Assembly: GCA_015058845.1 (NCBI GenBank)
Contig: SVBO01000003.1
Coordinates: 62,001-126,000, forward strand
From: Erysipelotrichaceae bacterium
GTDB taxonomy: Bacteria; Bacillota_I; Bacilli_A; Erysipelotrichales; Erysipelotrichaceae
DNA: 64,000 bases
Reading direction: 5' to 3'
The notes below the pieces were generated by a model. It was not told where the DNA came from. It saw only the letters and a list, made by a program, of their open reading frames with translations, and ran no database searches. Below are positions 15,051 through 23,649 of the stretch, piece by piece. Numbering within the stretch: position 1 is the stretch's first letter; each line of letters starts with the position of its first letter. The translations under genes were made by a program, and so were the position numbers.

Positions 15051-16307
15051 ATGCCATTTGCCGATGAGATCCGTCCCCAAACATGGGATGACATAGTAGG
15101 CCAAAAACACATCCTATCTCCTAATGCACCACTCAGAAAGATCGTAGAATCTGGTACTGTACCAAATCTGATCTTCTATGGTCCACCAGGAACAGGAAAA
15201 ACAACCACAGCTAGATTGATCGCACAACAATCCAATATGCCATTATACAAAGTAAATGGAACTACCACATCCCTAGCTGAAATACGTGCTATCATAGCAG
15301 AAGCTGAATTATTAGACAATACACATGGAATATTACTATACCTAGATGAGATCCAGTATCTAAATAAGAAACAACAACAAAGTCTATTAGAATACATGGA
15401 GAATGGTAAGATCACATTGATCGCCTCTACTACAGAGAATCCATATTTCTATATCTATGGAGCAATACTATCACGTTCTACAGTATTCGAATTCAAACCG
15501 ATTGAAGCAAGTGAACTAGAGAAAGCCATCACTAGAGCATTTGATACATTATGTAAGAGAGAGAATAGTGAGGTAGAGATGGAAGTGGGGATCATTCCAT
15601 ATATTGCTGCTAATGTAGGGGGAGATTGTCGTAAGGCAATGAATACAGTAGAGTTATGTATGTTATCCTATGATGCACAAGGAAATCGTAAGAAGATCAC
15701 GAAGGAATTAGTAAGACAATTAACGCAAAGAAGCTCTATGAAGTATGATAAGGAAGGAGATCAACACTATGATCTACTATCCGCACTTCAAAAGAGTATC
15801 CGTGGATCTGATGAGAATGCAGCACTCCATTATCTAGCAAGACTCCTTATGGCAGATGATCTCATCTCACCATGTAGAAGACTATTAGTCATAGCTAGTG
15901 AAGATATTGGACTAGCCTATCCCCAAGCTATTACCATCGTGAAATCCTGTGTAGATGCTGCCTTACAAATAGGACTTCCAGAAGCTCGTATACCATTAGC
16001 ACAAGCGGTAGTACTATTAGCTACTGCTCCTAAGTCTAATAGTGCGTATATGGCCTTAGCAAGAGCTATGGAAGATATTCAAAATGGTAAGGGAGGAACA
16101 TTCCCAAGACAATTACAGAATATGCATTATGATGGAGTAGGAAATACACAACAAGGACAAAACTATAAGTATCCTCATGATTATCCAAATCATTATGTGA
16201 AACAACAATATCTACCAGATGATTTAAAGGATGTGAAGTATTATGAATATGGAGATAATAAGATCGAACAAGCTGCGAAAGCCTATTGGGATCTTATTAA
16301 GAAATAG
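15051..16307 (+). CDS. rarA: Replication-associated recombination protein A (AAA+ ATPase)
   Basis: The 418-residue protein is RarA/MgsA (WHIP/Mgs1 family). The N-terminus PFADEIRPQTWDDIVGQKH is typical. Walker A GPPGTGKTT lies near residue 44, Walker B as LYLDEIQYLNKKQQ, sensor 1 as ASTTENPYF and the arginine-finger region as ILSRSTVFEF. The C-terminal MgsA tetramerisation domain (from about residue 250) contains LLVIASEDIGLAYPQA and ends with the family-typical HDYPNHYVKQQYLPD. RarA acts at stalled replication forks in the cytoplasm. The ATG at 15051 follows CAGGAGGG. An AI-2E gene follows 8 bases on. Confidence 0.96.
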   Translation: MPFADEIRPQTWDDIVGQKHILSPNAPLRKIVESGTVPNLIFYGPPGTGKTTTARLIAQQSNMPLYKVNGTTTSLAEIRAIIAEAELLDNTHGILLYLDEIQYLNKKQQQSLLEYMENGKITLIASTTENPYFYIYGAILSRSTVFEFKPIEASELEKAITRAFDTLCKRENSEVEMEVGIIPYIAANVGGDCRKAMNTVELCMLSYDAQGNRKKITKELVRQLTQRSSMKYDKEGDQHYDLLSALQKSIRGSDENAALHYLARLLMADDLISPCRRLLVIASEDIGLAYPQAITIVKSCVDAALQIGLPEARIPLAQAVVLLATAPKSNSAYMALARAMEDIQNGKGGTFPRQLQNMHYDGVGNTQQGQNYKYPHDYPNHYVKQQYLPDDLKDVKYYEYGDNKIEQAAKAYWDLIKK

Positions 16308-16315
16308 GAGGCACT

Positions 16316-17488
16316 ATGATCAATAAGAAAATATGGAAGATCATTGAACCATGGGTATATCTAATAGCCATAGCTTTCTTATTCCTTTTACTAGTATTGA
16401 AATTTGATAATGTATATCTATTTGTAATAAGGATCTTGAAGATCTTTACGCCTTTATACTATGGACTAGGGATCGCCTTTGTTCTAAATGTACCCATGAA
16501 GACAATGGAAGAATTCATTTATAAGAAATATCCTAACATCAAATATAAACGCTTCATAAGACCCCTAACGATCTTAGTATCGATCTTATTAGTCTTAGTG
16601 ATCGTGAGTATAGCAGCCATCTTGATCGTACCACAGTTAACAAATTCGATCATTACATTGCTCTCTAATCTAGAAGGATATATTCAGAATATTATTACGT
16701 ATATCAATACGATCCTAGAAGGCTTTGGTTCAGAGAATAGGATCTATCTAGAAGAATTCTCTAAACTACCATGGGATCAGTATATCGATCAAGTACTAAC
16801 TAATTTTGAAGCTATGGTCAATGCCTATGGAGATACTGTTCTCCATAATGTTAAGGGTTTCACATCTACACTAGGTAATATCTTTATGGGAGTAATGTTG
16901 AGTTTATATCTACTAAGTGGGAAAGAACAATTCATTGCACAAGCTAAGAGAACTTGTTTAGCTGTATTTGGACCTAGTAGTAGTGCACAGATCTTACGAG
17001 TAGCCCATAATGCCAATGAGATCTTTGGAAACTTTATTGGGGGTCAATTAGTAGAAATGTTAGTACTAGGTACTTTATTCTATATTGGCTTGACACTATT
17101 CAATATGCCATATGCATTATTGATCTCGGTAATTACTGGTATCTCTGGTATCATACCGATCTTAGGGGCTATGATCGCCATGGCATTTGGGTTTGTAGTC
17201 ATTCTAGCGATCTCTCCTATGAAAGCGATCTGGTTCATTGTGTTATTCCAATGTTTACAACAATTTGAGAATAATGTGATCTATCCAAAGATCGTAGGAA
17301 AATCTGTAGGATTACAAGGAATCTGGGTATTATTAGCAATTATTCTATTTGGTGATCTATTTGGGGCTATGGGTATGATCGTGGCTGTTCCTAGTATGGC
17401 TGTGTTATATGGATTAGCAGGAGAATTCGTAGCAGATCGTATTCAAATGTTTCATGAGAAAGAGCTGATCCCAGAAGATATTGAGTGA
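16316..17488 (+). CDS. AI-2E family transporter (intact copy)
   Basis: The 390-residue membrane protein has about seven to eight helices and the PF01594 pattern: PLYYGLGIAFVLNVPMKTMEEF early, GVMLSLYLLSGKEQFI in the middle, then FGNFIGGQLVEMLVLGTLFY, ISGIIPILGAMIAM and the last helices. Members export small molecules or ions (autoinducer-2, Na+); substrate cannot be read from sequence. It follows rarA by 8 bases with an AGGAGG ribosome site, so it is probably cotranscribed. A related but frameshifted gene lies at 23650-24802. Confidence 0.9.
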   Translation: MINKKIWKIIEPWVYLIAIAFLFLLLVLKFDNVYLFVIRILKIFTPLYYGLGIAFVLNVPMKTMEEFIYKKYPNIKYKRFIRPLTILVSILLVLVIVSIAAILIVPQLTNSIITLLSNLEGYIQNIITYINTILEGFGSENRIYLEEFSKLPWDQYIDQVLTNFEAMVNAYGDTVLHNVKGFTSTLGNIFMGVMLSLYLLSGKEQFIAQAKRTCLAVFGPSSSAQILRVAHNANEIFGNFIGGQLVEMLVLGTLFYIGLTLFNMPYALLISVITGISGIIPILGAMIAMAFGFVVILAISPMKAIWFIVLFQCLQQFENNVIYPKIVGKSVGLQGIWVLLAIILFGDLFGAMGMIVAVPSMAVLYGLAGEFVADRIQMFHEKELIPEDIE

Positions 17489-17489
17489 G

Positions 17490-17518
17490 AGAAGTGAGGG
17501 GAAACTTTCACTTCTTTT
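17490..17518 (+). terminator. Terminator of the rarA-AI-2E unit
   Basis: AGAAGTGA at 17490-17497 pairs with TCACTTCT at 17508-17515, then TTTTC. Confidence 0.75.
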
Positions 17519-17612
17519 CTATTTTCGATATATGCATTACACATTGCAATTAAGCCTGAATTAGTGTATTATAATCTATAAGAGTAGTATTTACTTAGGA
17601 GGAAAATGAAAC

Positions 17613-18566
17613 ATGAAGATTAGTTTATTAGAGCCTATTGGTGTTTCTAAGTGCGTGATCGATGAATTAGCAAAGGGTATCACTGATAGAGGACATGAGT
17701 TTGTTTACTATGATACTAAGACAACTGATGTTGAGGAATTAAAGAGACGTTCTGCTGGTAGTGATATCGTAATGATCGCTAATAATCCTTATCCTACAGA
17801 AGTAGTAGAATCTACTGATGCTTTAAAGATGTTAGCAGTAGCATTCACTGGTATCGACCATATCGGTGTTAAGGCTTGTAAAGAAAAAGGTATCATGATC
17901 TGTAACTCTGCTGGATATTCTAACCAATCAGTAGCTGAATTAGCGATCGGTATGGCTGTATGTGGTCTTAGAAATATGGCTAAGGGTAATACAGTAGTAC
18001 GTAATGGTGGTACTAGTGCTGGTCTAGGTGGTCGTGAGATCTGTGGACGTACTGTAGGTATCATTGGTCTTGGTAATATCGGTATGGTAACTGCTAAGTT
18101 ATTCCAAGCATTTGGAGCTAAGGTAATTGCATATAACCGTAGTGAAAAGGAAGAAGCTAAGGCATTAGGTATTGAATATAAGTCATTAGATGAAGTATTA
18201 TCACAAAGTGATATCGTATCTCTACACTTACCTTTAAATGATTCTACACGTGGATTCATCAGCGCAGATAAGATCGCATTAATGGGTCCTAGAACAGTAT
18301 TCATCAACTGTGCACGTGGTCCTATCGTTGACAATGCTGCATTAGCTAAAGCATTAGATGAAGACAAGTTAGGATTTGCTTGTGTAGACGTATTCGATAT
18401 GGAACCACCTATTCCTGCTGATTATCCATTATTAGCTGCTAAGAATACATTATTAACACCTCACCAAGCATTCATTTCTGAAGAAGCTATGGTACGTCGT
18501 GCTAATATCGTATTCAATAACGTATATGCTTATCTAGATGGTAATCCAGTAAACGTTTGTAAATAA
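17613..18566 (+). CDS. D-isomer-specific 2-hydroxyacid dehydrogenase (NAD-dependent)
   Basis: The 317-residue enzyme has the split substrate-binding domain (N- and C-terminal parts) and a central Rossmann domain with GIIGLGNIGMVTAKLF near residue 150. The catalytic triad is in place: Arg in FINCARGPIVD, Glu in VFDMEPP and His in LLTPHQAF. Such enzymes reduce 2-keto acids with NADH (for example glyoxylate, hydroxypyruvate, 3-phosphohydroxypyruvate). There is no ACT domain, so it is not the long SerA form. Its codon use, with many GGT and CGT codons, looks like that of a well-expressed gene. It stands alone with its own terminator. Confidence 0.92.
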   Translation: MKISLLEPIGVSKCVIDELAKGITDRGHEFVYYDTKTTDVEELKRRSAGSDIVMIANNPYPTEVVESTDALKMLAVAFTGIDHIGVKACKEKGIMICNSAGYSNQSVAELAIGMAVCGLRNMAKGNTVVRNGGTSAGLGGREICGRTVGIIGLGNIGMVTAKLFQAFGAKVIAYNRSEKEEAKALGIEYKSLDEVLSQSDIVSLHLPLNDSTRGFISADKIALMGPRTVFINCARGPIVDNAALAKALDEDKLGFACVDVFDMEPPIPADYPLLAAKNTLLTPHQAFISEEAMVRRANIVFNNVYAYLDGNPVNVCK

Positions 18567-18580
18567 TTAAATCGTGTATT

Positions 18581-18612
18581 AGATACTGCTTGTAATGGGC
18601 AGTATCTTTTAT
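18581..18612 (+). terminator. Terminator of the dehydrogenase gene
   Basis: AGATACTGC at 18581-18589 pairs with GCAGTATCT at 18599-18607, followed by TTTTATTT. Confidence 0.85.
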
Positions 18613-18664
18613 TTGTGTACTTTCTATAAATACGATATAATCTAATTAGAAAGTAGGTGAGTCT

Positions 18665-19060
18665 ATGAGGAAGCATATTAAAAGAACATGTATGTTATTT
18701 CTATTAGCTCTATTCTCATGGATCTTTGCGATCACTCTTCCTAGTAGCGCACATGCATGGTTCACATTGATCACAGTGGGATTATTGATGGCAGGTGTTT
18801 CTTATACAGGCGTATGCTTATTCTATAAGTTTGCGCCAAGTATGTCTCCTTATAAGGCATTCGCCCTTGTCGATGGTCTCATAGGCCTTGCACTAGCCCT
18901 CTATGCGGTATATGATATCTTGACTGATACAGGCTGGTTTGCTGGGTTACTAGGAGCTATTATATTGATGTTTATAGTACCGATCAATATGGGTCTATTG
19001 GTAGTAGATCTAATACTGTGGTATATTCATAAGAATAATACAAGAAAGAGAGATCAATAG
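18665..19060 (+). CDS. Hypothetical membrane protein (four helices)
   Basis: The 131-residue protein begins MRKHIKRTCMLF and has four predicted membrane helices (about 8-25, 32-52, 65-84 and 90-118), ending in a basic tail (HKNNTRKRDQ). I recognise no family. A TATAAT-like box lies about 30 bases upstream and AAGTAGGTGA provides the ribosome site. It ends at a hairpin shared with the convergent protease gene. Confidence 0.7.
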   Translation: MRKHIKRTCMLFLLALFSWIFAITLPSSAHAWFTLITVGLLMAGVSYTGVCLFYKFAPSMSPYKAFALVDGLIGLALALYAVYDILTDTGWFAGLLGAIILMFIVPINMGLLVVDLILWYIHKNNTRKRDQ

Positions 19061-19069
19061 ATCTCTCTT
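19046..19069. terminator. Bidirectional terminator between convergent genes
   Basis: AAGAGAGATC / GATCTCTCTT with a four-base loop. The left arm overlaps the stop codon of the plus-strand gene. Confidence 0.65.
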
Positions 19070-19074
19070 GTGCT

Positions 19075-20040
19075 TTATATAGAAGATGGTAGAAATAACA
19101 TAATACCTGCTAAGATAGTGATCAATACCACATAGGCAATGAATCCCTTAGACTTAAATAATAACTCTCTCTTATCCTTTTCACTTAGAGGTAGCTCTAG
19201 GGGATCTAGTGTGATCTTCTTACGTAACCTTACTACATATACTATAGCCACAAAGATCATTGAGAACATGATCCATGAGCCTAGTGTTGGGTAATGAGTT
19301 ACTAGCCATGGTAATACTAAGGAACCAGTTAGATTCGTTAAGAAGTGTAAGATCACTACGTTAGTGAGTGAATTGGTCTTAAGATAGATGTAGCATAAGA
19401 AACATCCGATCGGGATCGCATACATGATCTGAACAATATTCCCATGGAATAATCCAAAGATGATACCAGAGGTAATGATACAGAAGGATTCTCCTAGTGG
19501 ATATAGTTTAGATACGATCATCTTACGGAATATGATCTCTTCCATAATAGCAGGGATCATACAAGCAAATATCACTGTATAGATCGGCTCTCCGATTATA
19601 TAATTCTCTATAGGATTGGCTTCTCCACCAGTAATAGAGGTTAAGAAAGATGCGATCATGCTACCAAAGATATTGAAGAAGTACAAGATCCCGATACATA
19701 CTACAGATAGTAATAGGATATTAGGGATATTGAGTCTTTTCTTAGGAGTATGTATAGGAGTATCTGGTAGTGAATGGATGATCATGTAGAAGATGGGGAA
19801 GGCGATCATATAGAGTGAGATATCTGTTACTAGCCAATTGACTAATTCACTAGGAAGTGAGAGTGTTTGGCTTAGGGAATGGGCGAGAGTTACGATGGGG
19901 ATGGAGGCTAGTTGAGTTAGTAAGGTAAACCAAAAGAAAGCCCATGTGATCTTATTGATCTTCTTGTATAAACGACGTTTTAAATAGAGGATATCCTCTT
20001 GGGTAACTTCATTTACTTCTGGTGTTATTACTTCATCCAT
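19075..20040 (-). CDS. CPBP family intramembrane glutamic endopeptidase
   Basis: The 321-residue membrane protein has about eight helices and the three CPBP (Abi/CAAX protease) motifs: EEIIFRKMI near residue 165, FGLFHGN near 200 and HFLTNLTG near 235. These supply the catalytic Glu pair and the His residues. The N-terminus is long and polar (DEVITPEVNEVTQEDILYLKRRL). Bacterial members process prenylated or other membrane substrates, and some mature or confer immunity to bacteriocins. No bacteriocin gene is visible next to it. A second CPBP gene lies at 26013-26741. Confidence 0.88.
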   Translation of the reverse strand: MDEVITPEVNEVTQEDILYLKRRLYKKINKITWAFFWFTLLTQLASIPIVTLAHSLSQTLSLPSELVNWLVTDISLYMIAFPIFYMIIHSLPDTPIHTPKKRLNIPNILLLSVVCIGILYFFNIFGSMIASFLTSITGGEANPIENYIIGEPIYTVIFACMIPAIMEEIIFRKMIVSKLYPLGESFCIITSGIIFGLFHGNIVQIMYAIPIGCFLCYIYLKTNSLTNVVILHFLTNLTGSLVLPWLVTHYPTLGSWIMFSMIFVAIVYVVRLRKKITLDPLELPLSEKDKRELLFKSKGFIAYVVLITILAGIMLFLPSSI

Positions 20041-20094
20041 TGGTAATACCTCCCATTCTAATTCGTAAAGCCATTATATACTAGAAAGAACTAT

Positions 20095-20123
20095 TTGACA
20101 ATTTATTTGCTGAATCTTATACT
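20095..20123 (+). promoter_or_regulatory. Promoter of dut
   Basis: TTGACA at 20095-20100 and TATACT at 20118-20123 with exactly 17 bases between them. Confidence 0.78.
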
Positions 20124-20146
20124 TGGGTATATAAGAGGTAAAGTAT

Positions 20147-20656
20147 ATGAGGAAAATTGCTAGATTTGAGAAGGTAAGTGTTGAGAGATTCGTGAAGGAT
20201 TATATGGATAGTTTTGCTGTATCTAAGGAGTGTGCAGTAGAGGTATATGAGGGGATCAAGAAACCACAACGTGCTACGGTAGGTTCTGCTGGGTATGATT
20301 TCTATGCACCATGTGATTTCACTTTGGCACCAGGGGAGACGATCAAGATCCCTACAGGGATCCGTTGTTATATTCATGATGGATGGGTATTACAAATCTT
20401 CCCTCGTAGTGGGTTAGGGTTTAAGTATCGTTTACAGTTGAATAATACGGTAGGGATCATTGATAGTGATTATTATGGGTCTGATAATGAGGGACATATT
20501 TTTATTAAGATCACGAATGATTCTAATGAGAATAAGATAGTATCTGTGAAGATGGGGGAGGGTTTTGCGCAAGGGATCTTCTTAGAATATGGTATTTGTG
20601 AGGATGATGATGTGTGTGAGATCCGTAATGGTGGTTTTGGTAGTACGACTAAATAA
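20147..20656 (+). CDS. dut: dUTP diphosphatase
   Basis: The 169-residue protein contains all five trimeric dUTPase motifs in order: SAGYDFYAP (I), PRSGLGFKY (II), GIIDSDYYG (III, with the catalytic Asp), GEGFAQGIF (IV) and NGGFGSTTK (V). It hydrolyses dUTP to dUMP and pyrophosphate, keeping uracil out of DNA. About 35 residues precede the usual start of the fold. It has its own promoter; no clear terminator follows, so reading into the next gene is possible. Motif II reads LQIFPRSG, slightly different from the common form but with the Arg and Ser kept. Confidence 0.94.
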   Translation: MRKIARFEKVSVERFVKDYMDSFAVSKECAVEVYEGIKKPQRATVGSAGYDFYAPCDFTLAPGETIKIPTGIRCYIHDGWVLQIFPRSGLGFKYRLQLNNTVGIIDSDYYGSDNEGHIFIKITNDSNENKIVSVKMGEGFAQGIFLEYGICEDDDVCEIRNGGFGSTTK

Positions 20657-20723
20657 ACGATTGTTGATGATGTAGTAGTTGTATTTGTGGTATAATGCAT
20701 ATATATGGATAGGAGTGATATGG

Positions 20724-21119
20724 ATGAAGTGGTTACGTAAGTTTATGTACGATAAGTATGGTATGGATCAATTGAATATGGCTCTTCTTTGGGGTGGTAT
20801 TATTCTATCTTTGTTCTCTTGGTTGATCCCGAATCATCTGATCCGTCTTCTTATTATGTATATTCCTTTGGTATTATGTTTATTCCGTATGTTGTCTAAG
20901 AATTATGAAGCTAGAAGAAGAGAGAATGACGCTTTTGTATTAAAGATCTATCCTTGGCAGAAGAAATGGAGTAAGTTTATGGCTCGTCTTAAGGGGAGTA
21001 GAACGCATAAGTATTTTAAGTGTCCTAACTGTAAGAGGGAACTACGAGTGCCAAGAGGTAAAGGTAAGATCGAGATCACTTGTCCTCGTTGTTCTGTGAA
21101 GTTTGATGCGAAGTCATAA
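20724..21119 (+). CDS. Membrane protein with C-terminal zinc ribbon
   Basis: Starting at ATG 20724 behind ATAGGAGTGA gives 131 residues; the open frame upstream to 20679 has no ribosome site. Two membrane helices (about 22-37 and 43-58) are followed by a basic linker and a zinc ribbon, CPNCKRELRVPRGKGKIEITC-type, with paired CPxC knuckles at about residues 101-104 and 120-123. The ribbon would face the cytoplasm. The FHA-like basic spacing (RVPRGKGKI) is common in Firmicute zinc-ribbon membrane proteins. Function unknown. Confidence 0.78.
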   Translation: MKWLRKFMYDKYGMDQLNMALLWGGIILSLFSWLIPNHLIRLLIMYIPLVLCLFRMLSKNYEARRRENDAFVLKIYPWQKKWSKFMARLKGSRTHKYFKCPNCKRELRVPRGKGKIEITCPRCSVKFDAKS

Positions 21120-21128
21120 GTAGGAATG

Positions 21129-21158
21129 AGTCATCGTATGTGCGATGACTTATTTATT
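21129..21158 (+). terminator. Terminator of the zinc-ribbon gene
   Basis: AGTCATCG / CGATGACT with a six-base loop, followed by TATTTATTTG. Confidence 0.75.
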
Positions 21159-21282
21159 TGAATTAATAATTTGTCTATAGAATATTTATAATATTATGTG
21201 ATTGAATAAGAATATGATACAAATATAGTGTAATATTACATTTCTTATTTTCTTGCATTTATCATATTTTGTTATTCATTAG

Positions 21283-21310
21283 TTGCATTTCTGGGGTTTT
21301 GGAGTATAAT
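21283..21310 (+). promoter_or_regulatory. Promoter of the gene at 21337
   Basis: TTGCAT at 21283-21288 and TATAAT at 21305-21310 with a 16-base spacer. Confidence 0.65.
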
Positions 21311-21336
21311 ATAGGTATATAAAGAGGTGATTGTTA

Positions 21337-22923
21337 ATGGCACATCGTAAGGCAAATGTGATCAGTTTGATCGCTAGTTTAGTGGTAGGTCTTGTTTTAT
21401 TCTATTTGATCCTTCCTCCTTTGAATGTTAGTTCAGGGGCATTTTGGGTGTTCATTGGTATTTTAGTAGCGGTATTTGCGGCTGTGAATACTATGTTATT
21501 GACTAAGGGGTTAAAGCCTCAGGTATCAGGGATCGCCAAGTATGTAGTATTAGTATATTGCGCATGTTTAGTTTTGATCATGGGGCTAAATCTATTCATG
21601 TCTCCAATCTTTACTGCTAGATCCTATGCTTCTCGTATTACTGTGAATGAGACTACGGATTTCTATAGTGATGTGCAAGAGGTGAATTTTGACCATCTTC
21701 CTTTGCTAGATAAAGCTTCTTCTCAAAAACTGGGAGATCGTGTGATGGGGCAGATGCCTGAGTTAGTTTCTCAGTTCTATGTTTCAGATCTATATACACA
21801 GATCAATTTAAATGATCAGATCGTTCGTGTAACTCCTTTAGAGTATGATGGAGTCGTTAAGTACTTTACAAATCGTAGTGAGGGTGTAAAGGGGTATATT
21901 ACTGTTAATAGTGTGGATGGTGAAGCTAATCTTGTGAAGTTAGAAGAGGGTATGCGTTATATGCCTTCTGCTTATTTCTTTGAGAATTTATACCGTCATG
22001 TTCGTTTCGCTTATCCTTTCGAGATCCTAGGGGATCCTACATTTGAATTAGATAATTCTGGTAAACCATATTGGGTATTCCCATGTATCTCTTATTCTGG
22101 TGTAAATCTTAAGACTGAGATCGAGGCAGTGATTTTAGTAGACCCTGTAGAAGGAGATATGGAGAAGTATAATGTAGGAGAAGTCCCTACATGGATTGAT
22201 CATGTATATCCAGCTTCATTGATCATTGAGCAAGTAGATCAATGGGGGGAATTACGTGGTGGATATTTGAATTCTATCTTTGGTCAAAAGAATGTAGTGA
22301 ATACGACTGATGGATATAACTATACTGTGATGAATGATGATGTGTATTTATATACTGGTATTACGTCTAAGGCTAGTGATGAGTCTAATCTAGGGTTCAT
22401 TCTTTCTAACTTAAGAACGAAAGAAACACATTTCTATTCTGTTCCAGGTGCTGAGGAATATAGTGCTATGGCGAGTGCTCAAGGACAAGTGCAACAAATG
22501 GGATATGAAGCTTCTTTCCCATTATTGATCAATTTAAATAATAAGGCAACATACTTGATCTCTTTAAAGGATAATGCGGGTCTAGTAAAGATGTATGCTT
22601 TTGTAGATGTAGCGGATTATCAAAAGGTAGTAGTAAGTGATGCTTCTTTAGGAATCGAAGCGGCTGCTAAGAAATATATTGGTGATGTAGATATAGTGAT
22701 AGATGAGTCAGAGATCGATGTGATCGAGATCATGATTGCTAAGATCACAGATGCGAATATTGAGGGGAATACGTATTATTATTTCGAAGATATGGATCGT
22801 ATAAGATATCGTGCTAGTATTGCTGTGGCACCGTTAGAGTTACCATTCTTAGAGAGTGGAGATGTTGTAGAGCTTTCTTATTACTTGAATGAGGGTATTC
22901 GTGAAGTGATCGAGATCAATTAG
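21337..22923 (+). CDS. Large membrane protein with extracellular domain, function unknown
   Basis: ATG 21337 is preceded by AAAGAGGTGA at 21321-21330 and gives 528 residues. Three hydrophobic segments lie in the first 95 residues; the rest is a long soluble region, presumably outside the membrane. That region is mixed alpha/beta with no motif I can name (examples: YWVFPCISYSGVN, VPTWIDHVYPAS). Similar large proteins with a few N-terminal helices occur in Firmicutes without known role. A terminator overlaps the stop, so the gene stands alone. No function is proposed. Confidence 0.8.
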   Translation: MAHRKANVISLIASLVVGLVLFYLILPPLNVSSGAFWVFIGILVAVFAAVNTMLLTKGLKPQVSGIAKYVVLVYCACLVLIMGLNLFMSPIFTARSYASRITVNETTDFYSDVQEVNFDHLPLLDKASSQKLGDRVMGQMPELVSQFYVSDLYTQINLNDQIVRVTPLEYDGVVKYFTNRSEGVKGYITVNSVDGEANLVKLEEGMRYMPSAYFFENLYRHVRFAYPFEILGDPTFELDNSGKPYWVFPCISYSGVNLKTEIEAVILVDPVEGDMEKYNVGEVPTWIDHVYPASLIIEQVDQWGELRGGYLNSIFGQKNVVNTTDGYNYTVMNDDVYLYTGITSKASDESNLGFILSNLRTKETHFYSVPGAEEYSAMASAQGQVQQMGYEASFPLLINLNNKATYLISLKDNAGLVKMYAFVDVADYQKVVVSDASLGIEAAAKKYIGDVDIVIDESEIDVIEIMIAKITDANIEGNTYYYFEDMDRIRYRASIAVAPLELPFLESGDVVELSYYLNEGIREVIEIN

Positions 22924-22945
22924 AAGCGTGTATACGCTTCTTTTT
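22922..22945 (+). terminator. Terminator of the gene at 21337
   Basis: AGAAGCGT at 22922-22929 pairs with ACGCTTCT at 22934-22941, followed by TTTT. Confidence 0.8.
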
Positions 22946-22971
22946 AAAAGGAAGTATAAAGGGGTATTGGT

Positions 22972-23568
22972 ATGAGTGAGTTTATGAAATGGATAGATTC
23001 TTATGAATCTTATGTAGAGAATGCTAGTTTTAAGGGAGAACAGATCGTAGAACTTATGTTTGATGGTTCGATCGAGTTTGATCATTGTCGCTTTGAGAAT
23101 TGTAGTTTTCTACATTGTAGGTTTCAAAATGTGATCTTTACGAGTTGTGAATTCATTCATTGTGATTTCTCCAATACTACTTTCAGAAGTTGTGGTATGC
23201 ATCATTTGAAGTGGAATAATTGTAAGTGGATGGGCACTATTATTTTAGAAACAAGGATCAAAGATATTGAAATGGTAGAGTGTAATTTACGATATGCTGT
23301 GTTAGATACTTGTAAGATCAATGAATGTAAGTTGCTGAAATGTTATGCTCCTTATATTCGTTTTACACATGTAGAATGGAAAGAGATAGAATTGGATTCA
23401 TTGGATCTTACAGGAAGTGAATTTGCTTATACTAAGTTAAAAGGTATTGATCTTTCTACTTGTCAGATCGAAGGGATCAGTGTTAGTGTACAAGATCTAA
23501 GAGGTGTGATCGTAGATACTGTGCAAGCATTACAATTGTGCTCATTGTTGGAGATCACTGTGAAATAA
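22972..23568 (+). CDS. Pentapeptide-repeat-like protein
   Basis: The 198-residue protein is built from degenerate A(D/N)LxX-type pentapeptides with Cys and aromatic residues on the inner positions, for example CRFENCSFLHCRFQNVIFTS and ESCDFSNTTF-like runs from residue 35 on. The fold would be a right-handed quadrilateral beta-helix. Some members mimic DNA and protect gyrase; most have no known role. There is no signal peptide. The Cys content (over a dozen) suggests a reducing cytoplasm. The ATG follows AAAGGGGTATTGGT with modest spacing. Confidence 0.8.
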   Translation: MSEFMKWIDSYESYVENASFKGEQIVELMFDGSIEFDHCRFENCSFLHCRFQNVIFTSCEFIHCDFSNTTFRSCGMHHLKWNNCKWMGTIILETRIKDIEMVECNLRYAVLDTCKINECKLLKCYAPYIRFTHVEWKEIELDSLDLTGSEFAYTKLKGIDLSTCQIEGISVSVQDLRGVIVDTVQALQLCSLLEITVK

Positions 23569-23649
23569 TTAAGTGTTTCTTAATAAAAGCTAATTTATTT
23601 GAATTTGAAACTTTTGTGTGCTATTATCATACAAGGAGGAGTATGCACT